From NCBI GenBank assembly GCA_035934535.1, contig DASYXS010000097.1, forward strand, positions 7,605-71,604: a stretch of DNA of 64,000 nucleotides, written 5' to 3'. The notes under the pieces were generated by a model. The model had not been told where the DNA came from. It saw only the letters and a list, made by a program, of their open reading frames with translations, and ran no database searches. Made by a program: the position numbers and the translations under genes. Shown one piece after another: positions 1-7,856 of this stretch; the first letter of the stretch is position 1, and the number at the start of each line of letters is the position of its first letter. This stretch comes from DASSJF01 sp035934535 (GTDB lineage Bacteria > Sysuimicrobiota > Sysuimicrobiia > Sysuimicrobiales > Segetimicrobiaceae).

Positions 1-833
1 CCGGCGTTGGCGTACCCGGTCGCGGCGATCGCCGCGGCCACCTTGTCGAGGTCGGCGTCGGGCATGACGATCGCCGGGGCGTTGCTGCCGAGCTCCATCG
101 TCACCTTCTTGAGCCCGGCGGTCTTGCAGATCCGCTCGCCGACGTCGCGGCTGCCGGTGAAGGTAATCTTGCGCACGCGCGGATCGGCGACGAGCGTGTC
201 GCCGATCTCGCCGCCGCTGCCGGTGAGGCACTGGATCCCCTCCGCCGGGACGCCTGCGTCGAGCAGCACCTGCGTCAGCTTGAGCGCGGAGAGCGGCGTG
301 TCGGTCGCGGGCTTCAAGATGACGGCGTTGCCGCCGGCGAGCGCGGGTCCCACCTTGTGCGTGACCAGGTGCAGCGGGAAATTGAACGGGCTGATGCCGA
401 CGACCACGCCGCACGGCACGCGCAGCGTGAAGCCCATCTGCGAGGCGGAGGTCACGCCGGGCGCGCCGTCGAGCGGCACCACTTCGCCGCCGAGCCGCTT
501 CGCCTCTTCCGCGGAGAGCACGAGGATCTCCGTCGCACGCGCGACCTCGATCCGCGACTCGGCGAGAATCTTCCCTTCCTCGAGGGTGATCGTCTTGGCG
601 AAGTCTTCGGTGCGCGCCGCCAGGAGCTCCGCGGCTTTCTTGAGGATCTGCGCCCGCTGGTAGCCGCTGAGCGCCCGCATCGCCTTGGCCCCGCGCACCG
701 CGGTCTGCAGGGCGCGCTCGACGTCGTCGGCGTCGCCCTTCGGGACGGTATCGACCGTCGAGCCGTCAAACGGGTTGGTGACGGGGATCGTCTGCCGCTT
801 GTCGATCCATTCCGTGCCGACGTACATCTTCAT
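1..833 (-). CDS. NAD(P)-dependent aldehyde dehydrogenase, 3' end outside the window
   Basis: Oxidises an aldehyde to its acid with NAD(P)+; the substrate cannot be read from the part present. The first 277 codons are here, from ATG at 833 (a second in-frame ATG lies at 827), and the gene runs off the left edge. Visible landmarks are SPFNFPLHLV (about 148-157), the cofactor-domain Lys in ILKPA (174), FTGS (225-228) and the general-base Glu in TMELGSNAP (247). The catalytic Cys would fall just beyond the window, so activity cannot be confirmed. The order is that of the lactaldehyde / glycolaldehyde / succinate-semialdehyde type. It lies 34 bp downstream of the DUF3105 gene on the same strand. 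It belongs to a different subfamily from the dehydrogenase at the right edge. Confidence 0.93.
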   Translation of the reverse strand, partial: MKMYVGTEWIDKRQTIPVTNPFDGSTVDTVPKGDADDVERALQTAVRGAKAMRALSGYQRAQILKKAAELLAARTEDFAKTITLEEGKILAESRIEVARATEILVLSAEEAKRLGGEVVPLDGAPGVTSASQMGFTLRVPCGVVVGISPFNFPLHLVTHKVGPALAGGNAVILKPATDTPLSALKLTQVLLDAGVPAEGIQCLTGSGGEIGDTLVADPRVRKITFTGSRDVGERICKTAGLKKVTMELGSNAPAIVMPDADLDKVAAAIAATGYANA

Positions 834-867
834 GGCCGTCCTCCTGAGACTCGTCGGTAACTGCCCG

Positions 868-1542
868 CTACGGGATGTCTTCCCGGCCGTGATCCACGTG
901 TTCCTTGTAGAACAGGAGCACGGTCGCCCGGTCGTACGAGTCCATCTGCAGCCGCCGGTCCCACGCCAGTACGGCGTAGGGATGCGGCATGTCGGGATAG
1001 GACACGATCAAGAGCTTGACGTTGCCGTACTTGCTCTTCGGAAATTCTTTCAGCATCCGGTCGAACTCCGCGAGGCGCTCCGCCGCCGCGGGCGGCTTGT
1101 AGAGCAGGACGATGTAGCCGTGCTCGAGGCTGTGCACCCAAAAGCCGGTCTGCAGGCCGTTCGGGTAGACTCCGGCCGGCGCGGGAAACGGATAGTGCGG
1201 GCCTGACGCCGGCGGGTTGGCCTTGTAGTGGATCTGCGAACCCACCGCGACGTGCTCGAAGCCCTCGTCGGGAAGGAGCTGGCCGAGCATCGCGCCGGCC
1301 GGTGCCTGCGCGCGAGACGGCTGCGACGCCGCGTACCACACGCCGCCCGCGGCGACGATCAGCACCACCACGCCCGCGATCCACCACGCGGACGACCGCC
1401 GCGGCGGCGCGGGACTCGTGGCGCCGGCTTCCGGCTGGCCGGCGGAGCGCCGGCCGGCGCGGGAGGCTTCGGCGATGGCGGCGCGGCGCTCGGCGCGCGA
1501 GAGATGCGTCGGATTCTGCGACAGATTCGTCACTCTCCTCAT
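868..1542 (-). CDS. DUF3105 family single-pass membrane protein
   Basis: Protein of 224 residues and unknown function. A charged, proline-rich cytoplasmic N-terminus (1-50) is followed by one membrane segment (about 53-72) and a soluble extracytoplasmic domain. That domain carries the DUF3105 hallmarks PPASGPHYPFPAPAG and WVHSLEHGYIVLLY, a His-rich pattern that could bind metal (inference). The start at ATG 1542 was chosen because a GAGGAG motif lies inside codons 2-3, too close to the alternative GTG at 1533 to serve it. It stands alone between the Liv operon and the aldehyde dehydrogenase, on the same strand as both. The family assignment is firm; no role can be given. Confidence 0.85.
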   Translation of the reverse strand: MRRVTNLSQNPTHLSRAERRAAIAEASRAGRRSAGQPEAGATSPAPPRRSSAWWIAGVVVLIVAAGGVWYAASQPSRAQAPAGAMLGQLLPDEGFEHVAVGSQIHYKANPPASGPHYPFPAPAGVYPNGLQTGFWVHSLEHGYIVLLYKPPAAAERLAEFDRMLKEFPKSKYGNVKLLIVSYPDMPHPYAVLAWDRRLQMDSYDRATVLLFYKEHVDHGREDIP

Positions 1543-1597
1543 AGAAAGCGGCGTCGGTGAGAAGCGGTGCCCCTCAATCTTACTACGCGGCGGCCGT

Positions 1598-2320
1598 CTA
1601 CGGCGCGGCGGCGCCGCGTTCGATGCCGAGATAAATCCGTTCGACCTGGGGATCGTGCCGGAGGTCCGCGGCGCGGCCCTCCAGCACCGTCCGGCCCGTC
1701 TGCAGCACGTATGCGTAGTCGGCGATCTCGAGCGCGAGCGGCACCGACTGCTCGGCCAGCAGCAGCGTGAGGCCCTCGCCGTGGAGGCGCCGCAGCGTCT
1801 CGTACAGGGCTTCGACCACCGTCGGCGCGAGCCCGAGGCTGGGCTCGTCGAGCAGGAGCAGCTTGGGATCGCTCATCAGCGCGCGGCCGAGCGCCAGCAT
1901 CTGCCGCTCGCCGCCGCTCAGCGTGCCGGCGCGCTGCCGGGCGCGCTCGCGCAGCCGCGGGAACAGCGTGTAGACGCGGTCGAGGAGCGCCGGCACCCGC
2001 GCGCGGGGGAGCGGAACCGCGCCGAGTTTCAAGTTCTGCTCGACGGTCTGCTTCGTGAACAGCCGCCAGCCCTCGGGGGAGAGAGCGAGCCCGCGGCGCA
2101 CGATCGCCGTGGCGCCGAGCCGCTCGATGCGCGCGCCGTTCCAGGTGATCGTTCCGCGGCTCGGCGCCACGAGCCCCGTCACCGCGTTGAGCGTCGAGGT
2201 CTTGCCGGCGCCGTTCGAGCCGAGCAGCGCGACGACCGATCCCTCCGGCACCTGAAACGAGACGTCGACGACGCCCGCGAGATCCCCGTAGCGCACCTCG
2301 AGGTGCTCGACGGTCAGCAT
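1598..2320 (-). CDS. livF: Branched-chain amino acid-type ABC transporter ATPase LivF
   Basis: One of the two cytoplasmic ATPases that power a Liv/HAAT-type importer for branched-chain amino acids, amides or related small organic acids. In 240 residues it has the Walker A motif GSNGAGKTS (about 34-42), the signature LSGGERQMLALGRAL, Walker B LLLLDEPSLGLAP and the switch His in LLLAEQ context, all canonical for LivF. Its start overlaps the livG stop by 7 bp, and it is the last gene of the Liv operon. The substrate of Liv systems is set by the binding protein and cannot be told from this subunit. Confidence 0.95.
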   Translation of the reverse strand: MLTVEHLEVRYGDLAGVVDVSFQVPEGSVVALLGSNGAGKTSTLNAVTGLVAPSRGTITWNGARIERLGATAIVRRGLALSPEGWRLFTKQTVEQNLKLGAVPLPRARVPALLDRVYTLFPRLRERARQRAGTLSGGERQMLALGRALMSDPKLLLLDEPSLGLAPTVVEALYETLRRLHGEGLTLLLAEQSVPLALEIADYAYVLQTGRTVLEGRAADLRHDPQVERIYLGIERGAAAP

Positions 2321-3060
2321 GCCCCGGCGCCGGCCGGCCCGCGGGGCGTGAGGCTGCGGCCGAGGTAGGCTTCGACGACCTCGGGCAGGTCGACCACCGC
2401 GTCCGGGGCGCCGGAGGCGATGACCTCGCCGTGGTTCAGCACGATGATCCGCTGCGCGAGCGCCAGGATCACTTCCATCACATGTTCGACGATCACGAGC
2501 GTCACCCCGCGCCGGTGAATCTCGCGGACCAGCTCAATCGCCCGCTGAATCTCGGCGGGCGTGAGCCCGGCGAGGGCCTCGTCGAGGAGCAGGAGCCGCG
2601 GCTCGGTGGCGAGGGCCCGCGCGATCTCGAGGCGCTTGCGGCCCGGCGTGCCGAGCGTCGCCGCCCGCAGATGGGCCACGCCGGCCAGCCCCGCGAAGTC
2701 GAGCACGCGCGTCGCGGCGGCGCGCGCCTCGGCCGCGTGGGGGTGGCGGAGGAACGCGCCGACCATGACGTTGTCGAGTATCGTCACATCGGTGAACGTG
2801 GCCGGGATCTGGAACGTGCGGGCCATGCCCATCCGCGCGTGGGCCTCGGGTGTCGCCGTGGTGACGTCGGCGCCGTCGAACCGGACCCGTCCCGCGGTCG
2901 GGCTCGCCTCCCCCGCCAGGCAGTTGAACAGCGTCGACTTGCCCGCGCCGTTCGGGCCGATGATCCCGACGATCTCGCCCGCGGCGACTTCGAAATTGAC
3001 GCCGCGCACGGCCAGGAAGCCGTCGAACGCCTTGGAGACGGCTTGGGCCTCAAGCAGCAT
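2314..3060 (-). CDS. livG: Branched-chain amino acid-type ABC transporter ATPase LivG
   Basis: Second ATPase of the Liv importer, 248 residues. Walker A is GPNGAGKST (about 36-44) and the LivG-specific stretch MARTFQIPATFTDVTI follows. The ABC signature is unusual: where LivG proteins usually have a Ser-Tyr/Gly-Gly-Gln core, this one reads LGTPGRKRLEIARAL. Walker B is LLLLDEALAGL, with Ala where Pro is normal. The switch His in VIVEHVMEVI is present. These changes are seen on a variant branch of Liv-type ATPases, so I regard the protein as functional. The start overlaps the livM stop by 11 bp. Confidence 0.94.
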   Translation of the reverse strand: MLLEAQAVSKAFDGFLAVRGVNFEVAAGEIVGIIGPNGAGKSTLFNCLAGEASPTAGRVRFDGADVTTATPEAHARMGMARTFQIPATFTDVTILDNVMVGAFLRHPHAAEARAAATRVLDFAGLAGVAHLRAATLGTPGRKRLEIARALATEPRLLLLDEALAGLTPAEIQRAIELVREIHRRGVTLVIVEHVMEVILALAQRIIVLNHGEVIASGAPDAVVDLPEVVEAYLGRSLTPRGPAGAGAC

Positions 3061-4096
3061 GCCGCACCGCCGACGCGGACCGCCGCCGGAACGCCGGCGC
3101 CACGCGATCGTGCCAGATCGCGAGCAGGCCGCCCGGCTCGAACCGGCACAGCAAGACGATGACGCCGCCGTAAAAAATGTAGGTGAAACCCGTGCCGCCG
3201 CCGCCGAACAGCGCGTTGGCCGTCTGCTGAAGCGGAATCAGGATGGCCGCCCCGAGCAGCGGTCCGAAGAGCGTGCCCGCGCCCCCGAGCGCCGTGACGA
3301 TCACCATCTCCACCGAGATGAGGATGCCGAGGCCGCTGTCCGGATCGATGAACCCGATCATCACGACGTAGAGCGACCCCGCCACCGCCGTGAACGCGGC
3401 GCTGAGCATCAAGGCGTGGAGCTTGTACCGCCGCGCCGGCACGCCCAGGCTCCGCGCGGCGCGCTCGCCGGCCCGGATGGCGCGCAGATAGTAGCCCATC
3501 CGGCTCCGTTCCATCCAGGCGGTAACGCCGAGCAGCACGGCGAGGACGGCGAGGAAGAGATAGTAGTACGTGACCGATCCGCGGAAGGTGAGATCCCAGA
3601 CCGTCCGCGCGGTCGCCGGTCCCTGCAGGCCCACGGCCGCGCCGAGCAGCGGCCAGTTGCTGACGAGAATGCGAATCAGCTCCGCGACGGCGATCGTCGC
3701 CATCGAGAAGTAGTGGCCCTGGAGGCGGAACGTCGGCACGCCGACCACGGCGGCGATGGCCAGGCTGAGGGCGACGCCGAGCGGCAGGCCGAGGGCGGGC
3801 GCGGCGTGCCAGTGCGTGTAGACGAAGGCCGGCATGTAGGCGCCGGCTCCGAAGAACATCGCGTGGCCGAACGAAATCTGCCCGGCGTAGCCGCCGAGGA
3901 TGTTCCACGCGGACGCCGAGATCGCGGCGAGCACCACGAGCGCGAGCACGCGATGGTAGAACGCTCCCTGGAGGAGCAGCGGCGCGGCGAGCGCCGCCGC
4001 CGCGAGGATCGTCCAGCGCCAGCCGCTCCGGCGCAGGCCTACGGCGTGAGCCAAAGCGTCCCGGCTGGCGGGGCCCGCGCCGGCGGGGCGCGTCAC
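3050..4096 (-). CDS. livM: Branched-chain amino acid-type ABC permease LivM
   Basis: Inner-membrane permease of the Liv importer; it pairs with LivH to form the channel. The protein has about ten hydrophobic segments and the LivM landmarks GGYAGQISFGHAMFFGAGAY near the N-terminus and GGAGTLFGPLLGAAIL near the C-terminus. The frame is open upstream to an ATG at 4132, but I place the start at the GTG at 4096. That GTG overlaps the livH stop (GTGA) and has GGGGGAG 4 bp ahead; this gives 348 residues and removes a poorly conserved Gly-rich extension. Translational coupling to livH is likely. Confidence 0.93.
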   Translation of the reverse strand: MTRPAGAGPASRDALAHAVGLRRSGWRWTILAAAALAAPLLLQGAFYHRVLALVVLAAISASAWNILGGYAGQISFGHAMFFGAGAYMPAFVYTHWHAAPALGLPLGVALSLAIAAVVGVPTFRLQGHYFSMATIAVAELIRILVSNWPLLGAAVGLQGPATARTVWDLTFRGSVTYYYLFLAVLAVLLGVTAWMERSRMGYYLRAIRAGERAARSLGVPARRYKLHALMLSAAFTAVAGSLYVVMIGFIDPDSGLGILISVEMVIVTALGGAGTLFGPLLGAAILIPLQQTANALFGGGGTGFTYIFYGGVIVLLCRFEPGGLLAIWHDRVAPAFRRRSASAVRHAA

Positions 4097-4956
4097 ACCC
4101 GCTCCCCCATCAGGCCCTGCGGCCGGACCCACAGGATGGCCACGAACAGGGCGTACACGACGACATCCTTATAGACCGGCCCGATGTAGAACGCGGAGGT
4201 CGCCTCGATCAGGCCGACCAGGATCCCGGCGACCATGGCGCCCGGCACGCTGCCGAAGCCGCCGAACGCGACCACCACGAAGGCGATGATCGCGAGCGAC
4301 TCGCCCACCGTCGGCGAGATGTAATAGAACGTGGCGATCAGGGCGCCCGCGACGCCGGCCGCCGCGGCGGCCAGCCCCCACGCCAGCGCCTGCATCCGGT
4401 CCGGCCGGATGCCCATCAGCATCGCGGCCTGGCGATCTTCGGCCACCGCCAGGATCTGGCTCCCGAGCGCGGTGCCGGTGAGCAGCCGGTGCATGCCGGC
4501 GGTCAGCAGCAGGGCGACGCCGCCGGCGACCAGCTGGGCGGCGCCCACGAAAATCGGTCCGACGCGCAGCGTGCCGGTGAGCGCGGTGGTCGGAAGTGTG
4601 ACGAAGTTCGCGCTGAAGATCCAAAAGGCGGTGTAGCGGAGCAGCAGCGCGAGGCCGAACGTCGAGAGCAACTGCGCGAAGATCGGCCCGCGCATGACGC
4701 GGCGGATCAGGGCGTAGTAGACGCCCACGCCGAACAGGAACAACAGCGCGGCGGCGATCAGGGTGAACAGCGCCGGGCCGGCGTGGAGCCACACGACCGC
4801 GAGAAACGCGAGATACATGCCGGCCATGACGAAGTCGCCGTGCGCGAAGTTGACGACGTTCATCATGCCCCAGATCAGGGTGAGGCCCGAGGAGAACAAC
4901 GCGTAGACGGCCCCGAGGAGCAGGCCGCCGACGAGGACCTGGACGGCGGTGATCAC
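4093..4956 (-). CDS. livH: Branched-chain amino acid-type ABC permease LivH
   Basis: Inner-membrane permease partner of LivM, 287 residues with about eight membrane helices. The N-terminal LivH motif GLTLIWGMMNVVNFAHGDFVM (about 25-45, here cut into a continuous family hallmark), the central GIRPDRMQALAWGLAA and VAFGGFGSVPGAMVAGIL near the end are typical. It starts with GTG at 4956. The gene is separated from the binding-protein gene by 90 bp containing a perfect 14-bp stem-loop (4985-5016), which probably lowers expression of the membrane subunits relative to the binding protein. Confidence 0.94.
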   Translation of the reverse strand: MITAVQVLVGGLLLGAVYALFSSGLTLIWGMMNVVNFAHGDFVMAGMYLAFLAVVWLHAGPALFTLIAAALLFLFGVGVYYALIRRVMRGPIFAQLLSTFGLALLLRYTAFWIFSANFVTLPTTALTGTLRVGPIFVGAAQLVAGGVALLLTAGMHRLLTGTALGSQILAVAEDRQAAMLMGIRPDRMQALAWGLAAAAAGVAGALIATFYYISPTVGESLAIIAFVVVAFGGFGSVPGAMVAGILVGLIEATSAFYIGPVYKDVVVYALFVAILWVRPQGLMGERV

Positions 4957-4984
4957 CGCGCGCGCACCACGAGGTTGGCGTGAC

Positions 4985-5016
4985 GCGCGCGCCGGGGCCG
5001 TCGCCCCGGCGCGCGC
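4985..5016 (-). terminator. Perfect 14-bp GC hairpin between binding-protein and livH genes
   Basis: GCGCGCGCCGGGGC (4985-4998) is followed by the loop CGTC and by its exact reverse complement (5003-5016). There is no T-run, so it is not a classical intrinsic terminator. Its position after the binding-protein stop and before livH fits an attenuator or mRNA-stabilising structure that sets high binding-protein and low permease levels, as is common in ABC operons. The function is inference. Confidence 0.6.
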
Positions 5017-5046
5017 CCGACGGTACTCGTCAGCCGAGCGGGGCCG

Positions 5047-6306
5047 CTAGGGCTGCCAGCCCTGGAAGGGCCAGGCGAGCTTCGTCTGCGCCGCCGACTT
5101 CGGCCAGACTGTTACCCACTCTGTTCCCGACAGCTGCGTGACGTAGGTGTACGCGAGCAGGTTCTGGCCCGTTTTGTCGAACCGGACGCCCTTGTAGCCC
5201 ATCATCAGCTGCTTGGCCGTCAAGTTCGTCGCGGCCAGCGCGGCCCGGATCGCCTCGGGGTTCGTCGACCCGGCCCTGTTGATCGCGTCCGCCAGCACGA
5301 GGAAGCCCTGCATGTTCCGGCCGCTCGTGTCGTCGAGGTCGCGGCCGGTCTTGGCCTTGTACAGCTGATTGATCACGTACGTCGCGCTGCCGGGCTTGCC
5401 CACGCTCCACGCGCTCCGGTTGATCGCCCCCTGCGCGAGCGTGCCGACCGTGGTGACGAACGACGGATCCGAGAATCCGGAGTCGTCGCCGATCACGACC
5501 CTGGGCTTGTACGAGAGGTTCTTGAACGTCTTCATGAAGAGGATCGAATCGGACGTGTAGCTCACGAAGATGACGGCGTCCGGGTTCTTCTCCTTCAGTT
5601 GCAGCACCTGAGCCGACACGTCCGTGCCGTTGGCCGCGTACGGAATCTGCGCCACGACGTCGTAGCGGTCCGCGGTCAGCCGCTCCTTGATGACGCCGCC
5701 GACGGACGTGCCGTACTCGGTGTTCTCGTTGACGATGGCGACGGTCTTGACCGGATGGCCCATCGCGCCGAGGTCCTTGAAGAAGCCGGAGTACGCCGCC
5801 GCGAAGTCCGGGCCGATCGGCGTCGTGCGGAACACCCACTTGAAGCCGCGTCCGGTGATGTTGGACGACGACGAATCGCCGACCATCCACGGTACGCCGT
5901 TCCGCTCGGCCACGGTGGTCGCGGCAAAGGTCACCGACGATTGGTACGCGCCGATCAGCGCGGTCACGTGCTCCTGCGTGATCAGCCGGAGCGCCTCGCT
6001 CTGCCCGAGCGACGGGTTCCCCTGATGGTCGGCGGCGATCAGGTCGATCTTCGCGCCGCCGAGCTTCGGCAGCCCGTGTCCTTCCCCGAGCGGAAGGCTC
6101 GACAGACCGGCGTGGGGCTCGTTCACAATCTGTGCGCCTACTTCGATGGCGGCCTTCGACGCTTGACCGGCGGCGCCGGAGTTGCCGCTGAGCGGCATCA
6201 GCACGCCGATCTTGACGGCGGCCGGGGCGCCGAGACCGGGCATCGGACCGGAGACCGCCAGGGCAATGACGCCCACGACCGCAGCAACCGCGAGCCACGT
6301 ACGCAT
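5047..6306 (-). CDS. Liv-type ABC transporter substrate-binding protein
   Basis: Extracytoplasmic periplasmic-binding protein of the type I (Leu/Ile/Val-binding) fold that delivers substrate to LivHM. In 419 residues it shows a signal peptide (MRTWLAVAAVVGVIALAVSG) and then the family opening VKIGVLMPLSGNSG, where hydroxyls contact the amino-acid moiety, and two alternating alpha/beta lobes. The frame is open upstream to 6489, but ATG 6306 has GAGGAGG 9 bp ahead and is the only start that puts the signal peptide first. It is first in the operon and divergent from the secreted-protein gene at 6525, so its promoter lies in 6307-6524. The ligand is unknown. Confidence 0.92.
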   Translation of the reverse strand: MRTWLAVAAVVGVIALAVSGPMPGLGAPAAVKIGVLMPLSGNSGAAGQASKAAIEVGAQIVNEPHAGLSSLPLGEGHGLPKLGGAKIDLIAADHQGNPSLGQSEALRLITQEHVTALIGAYQSSVTFAATTVAERNGVPWMVGDSSSSNITGRGFKWVFRTTPIGPDFAAAYSGFFKDLGAMGHPVKTVAIVNENTEYGTSVGGVIKERLTADRYDVVAQIPYAANGTDVSAQVLQLKEKNPDAVIFVSYTSDSILFMKTFKNLSYKPRVVIGDDSGFSDPSFVTTVGTLAQGAINRSAWSVGKPGSATYVINQLYKAKTGRDLDDTSGRNMQGFLVLADAINRAGSTNPEAIRAALAATNLTAKQLMMGYKGVRFDKTGQNLLAYTYVTQLSGTEWVTVWPKSAAQTKLAWPFQGWQP

Positions 6307-6524
6307 TCGATCGCCCTCCTCGTACCGGACGGCGTTCCGCCGCGCCGGCAATTGTGAGTGGCTCGCCGTTCGATGGATCAAAGAGACAGTCCTGCCCGGA
6401 CGCCGCGCCGCACCGCCGCGGCGCCGGATTGTGAAGGTGACGAGGTTCATGAGGTTTCCAGGCACGGACGGGGTAAATACCCGGCACAATATTCCGTGCC
6501 AATCGCATAAGGGGGTAAGGGAAA

Positions 6525-7040
6525 ATGCGTCGCCTCACGGGCTGCGTGCTCGCGCTGGTCGGGGTGCTCGCGCTGACCACGGCCGGGGCGGCTCAGGGCT
6601 CGGCCGTCGTTCCGGGGAAGGGGGTCGGCGACTACCAGCTCGGACAGGCGCTCGACCCGCTGGTGTCCTCGCTCGGACCGCTGCACTCATCGAGCGATTT
6701 TCCGTCGGGCACCATGACCGGTTACTACTGGCCGCTTAAGCGGATCGGCGCCATCGCTCAGAACGACTCCAAGCGGATCGTCGCGCTGGTCGTCTCGCTC
6801 GACGACACGTACAGAACCGACCGGGGCGTCGCGATCGGGTCGGAGATCGGCGCCTTCCGCAGCGCCTACGGCAAGGAAGACCGCGTCGACGAGCATCAGG
6901 ACGACAGCACCTATGTCTACGATAAGATCGGCATCGCGTTCGTGGTGGACAACGGCGGCGCGCTGGACCAGCGGGTCTCGCTGATGTACATCTTCGCGCC
7001 CGGCCAGTACGGCAGCATCTTCACCGCGCAGGGCAACTAG
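6525..7040 (+). CDS. Small secreted protein of unknown function
   Basis: 171 residues with a clear signal peptide (1 to about 24, cleavage near GAAQG-SAVV). The mature domain of about 145 residues opens with VPGKGVGDYQLGQALDPLV. The pattern 'GxGxGxxxLGxxxxxV' recalls small extracytoplasmic beta-domain proteins that respond to surface conditions, but I cannot assign a family. It has no cysteine in the mature part and no lipobox. The ATG at 6525 is preceded by GGGGGTAAGGG. The gene is monocistronic: it diverges from the Liv binding-protein gene and is followed by tandem hairpins at 7054-7103. Confidence 0.7.
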   Translation: MRRLTGCVLALVGVLALTTAGAAQGSAVVPGKGVGDYQLGQALDPLVSSLGPLHSSSDFPSGTMTGYYWPLKRIGAIAQNDSKRIVALVVSLDDTYRTDRGVAIGSEIGAFRSAYGKEDRVDEHQDDSTYVYDKIGIAFVVDNGGALDQRVSLMYIFAPGQYGSIFTAQGN

Positions 7041-7074
7041 CGGTCCGCGGGACGCCGGAACCTTCCGGCCGGCG

Positions 7075-7103
7075 CGGGAAGCCGCCGATGTGGGGGCTTC
7101 CCG
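7075..7103. terminator. Bidirectional terminator-like hairpin
   Basis: CGGGAAGCC (7075-7083) pairs perfectly with GGCTTCCCG (7095-7103) around an 11-nt loop and is followed by TGTTTGG. A second, smaller inverted repeat (GCCGGA/TCCGGC, 7054-7069) lies just before it. It sits between the convergent secreted-protein and SDR genes and probably ends both transcripts. Confidence 0.6.
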
Positions 7104-7115
7104 TGTTTGGCGCCC

Positions 7116-7856
7116 TCAGTACAGCCCGCCGTTGACGTCCAGAATCGCGCCGTGAACGTGCCGGGCGCGCGGCGAGGCGGCAAAGACGATCACGTCCGCG
7201 ATATCCTCGGGCCGCGCCAGCCGGCGCAGCGGTGTCCGCTCCACCATGGCACGGCGCTCCGCCTCGTTCGTGTACCGGTCGAGCAGATCCGTTTCGGTGG
7301 GCCCCGGGCAGACGCAGTTGACCCGGACGCCGGTGCCGGCCAGCTCCGTGGCGAGGTGCCGCGTCAATCCGACGAGCCCGTACTTGGAGCAGGTGTACTG
7401 CGCGCCGTTGACGAGGCTCAGGCGCCGCCCGGCGATCGACGACACGAAGACGAGCGCGCCGTCCCGCCGCGCCAGCATCGCCGGCAGCAGCGCCTGCGCG
7501 CAGAAGAGCGCGCCTCTGAGGTTGACGTTGAGCACCCGGTCCCAGCGCTCTTCCGTGATCTCGAGCACCGGATCCGGAAATCCGATGCCGGCGTTCGAGA
7601 CGAGCACGTCCACGGTCTTGAATTCGCGCGCGGCCGCCTCGGCCATCGTCCGCACGGCCGCCTGATCCGCCACGTCGACCGCCAGCGCGAGCGCGCGCCC
7701 GCCCGCCGCCGTCACCGCGGCGGCCGTCTCCTCCGGCGGCGCGAGATCGGCGGCGACGACCGCGGCGCCTTCGGCCGCGCACCGCACCGCCACGGCGCGG
7801 CCGATGCCCCGCCCGGCGCCGGTCACGAGCACCGTCTTCCCGGAGAGATCAGCCAC
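7116..7856 (-). CDS. SDR family NAD(P)-dependent oxidoreductase
   Basis: Classical short-chain dehydrogenase, 246 residues. It has the cofactor motif TGAGRGIG (about 12-19), NAG at the end of strand beta4, the catalytic Ser in FVSSIAG, the YTCSK pair (YxxxK), and PGPTETD after the active site. The C-terminus GGLY is typical of 3-oxoacyl-ACP-reductase-like and sugar-alcohol dehydrogenases; the substrate is unknown. The start overlaps the upstream racemase-like gene by 8 bp. Operon with that enzyme and a deacetylase suggests it oxidises or reduces a hydroxy- or sugar-acid made by them (inference). Confidence 0.9.
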   Translation of the reverse strand: MADLSGKTVLVTGAGRGIGRAVAVRCAAEGAAVVAADLAPPEETAAAVTAAGGRALALAVDVADQAAVRTMAEAAAREFKTVDVLVSNAGIGFPDPVLEITEERWDRVLNVNLRGALFCAQALLPAMLARRDGALVFVSSIAGRRLSLVNGAQYTCSKYGLVGLTRHLATELAGTGVRVNCVCPGPTETDLLDRYTNEAERRAMVERTPLRRLARPEDIADVIVFAASPRARHVHGAILDVNGGLY

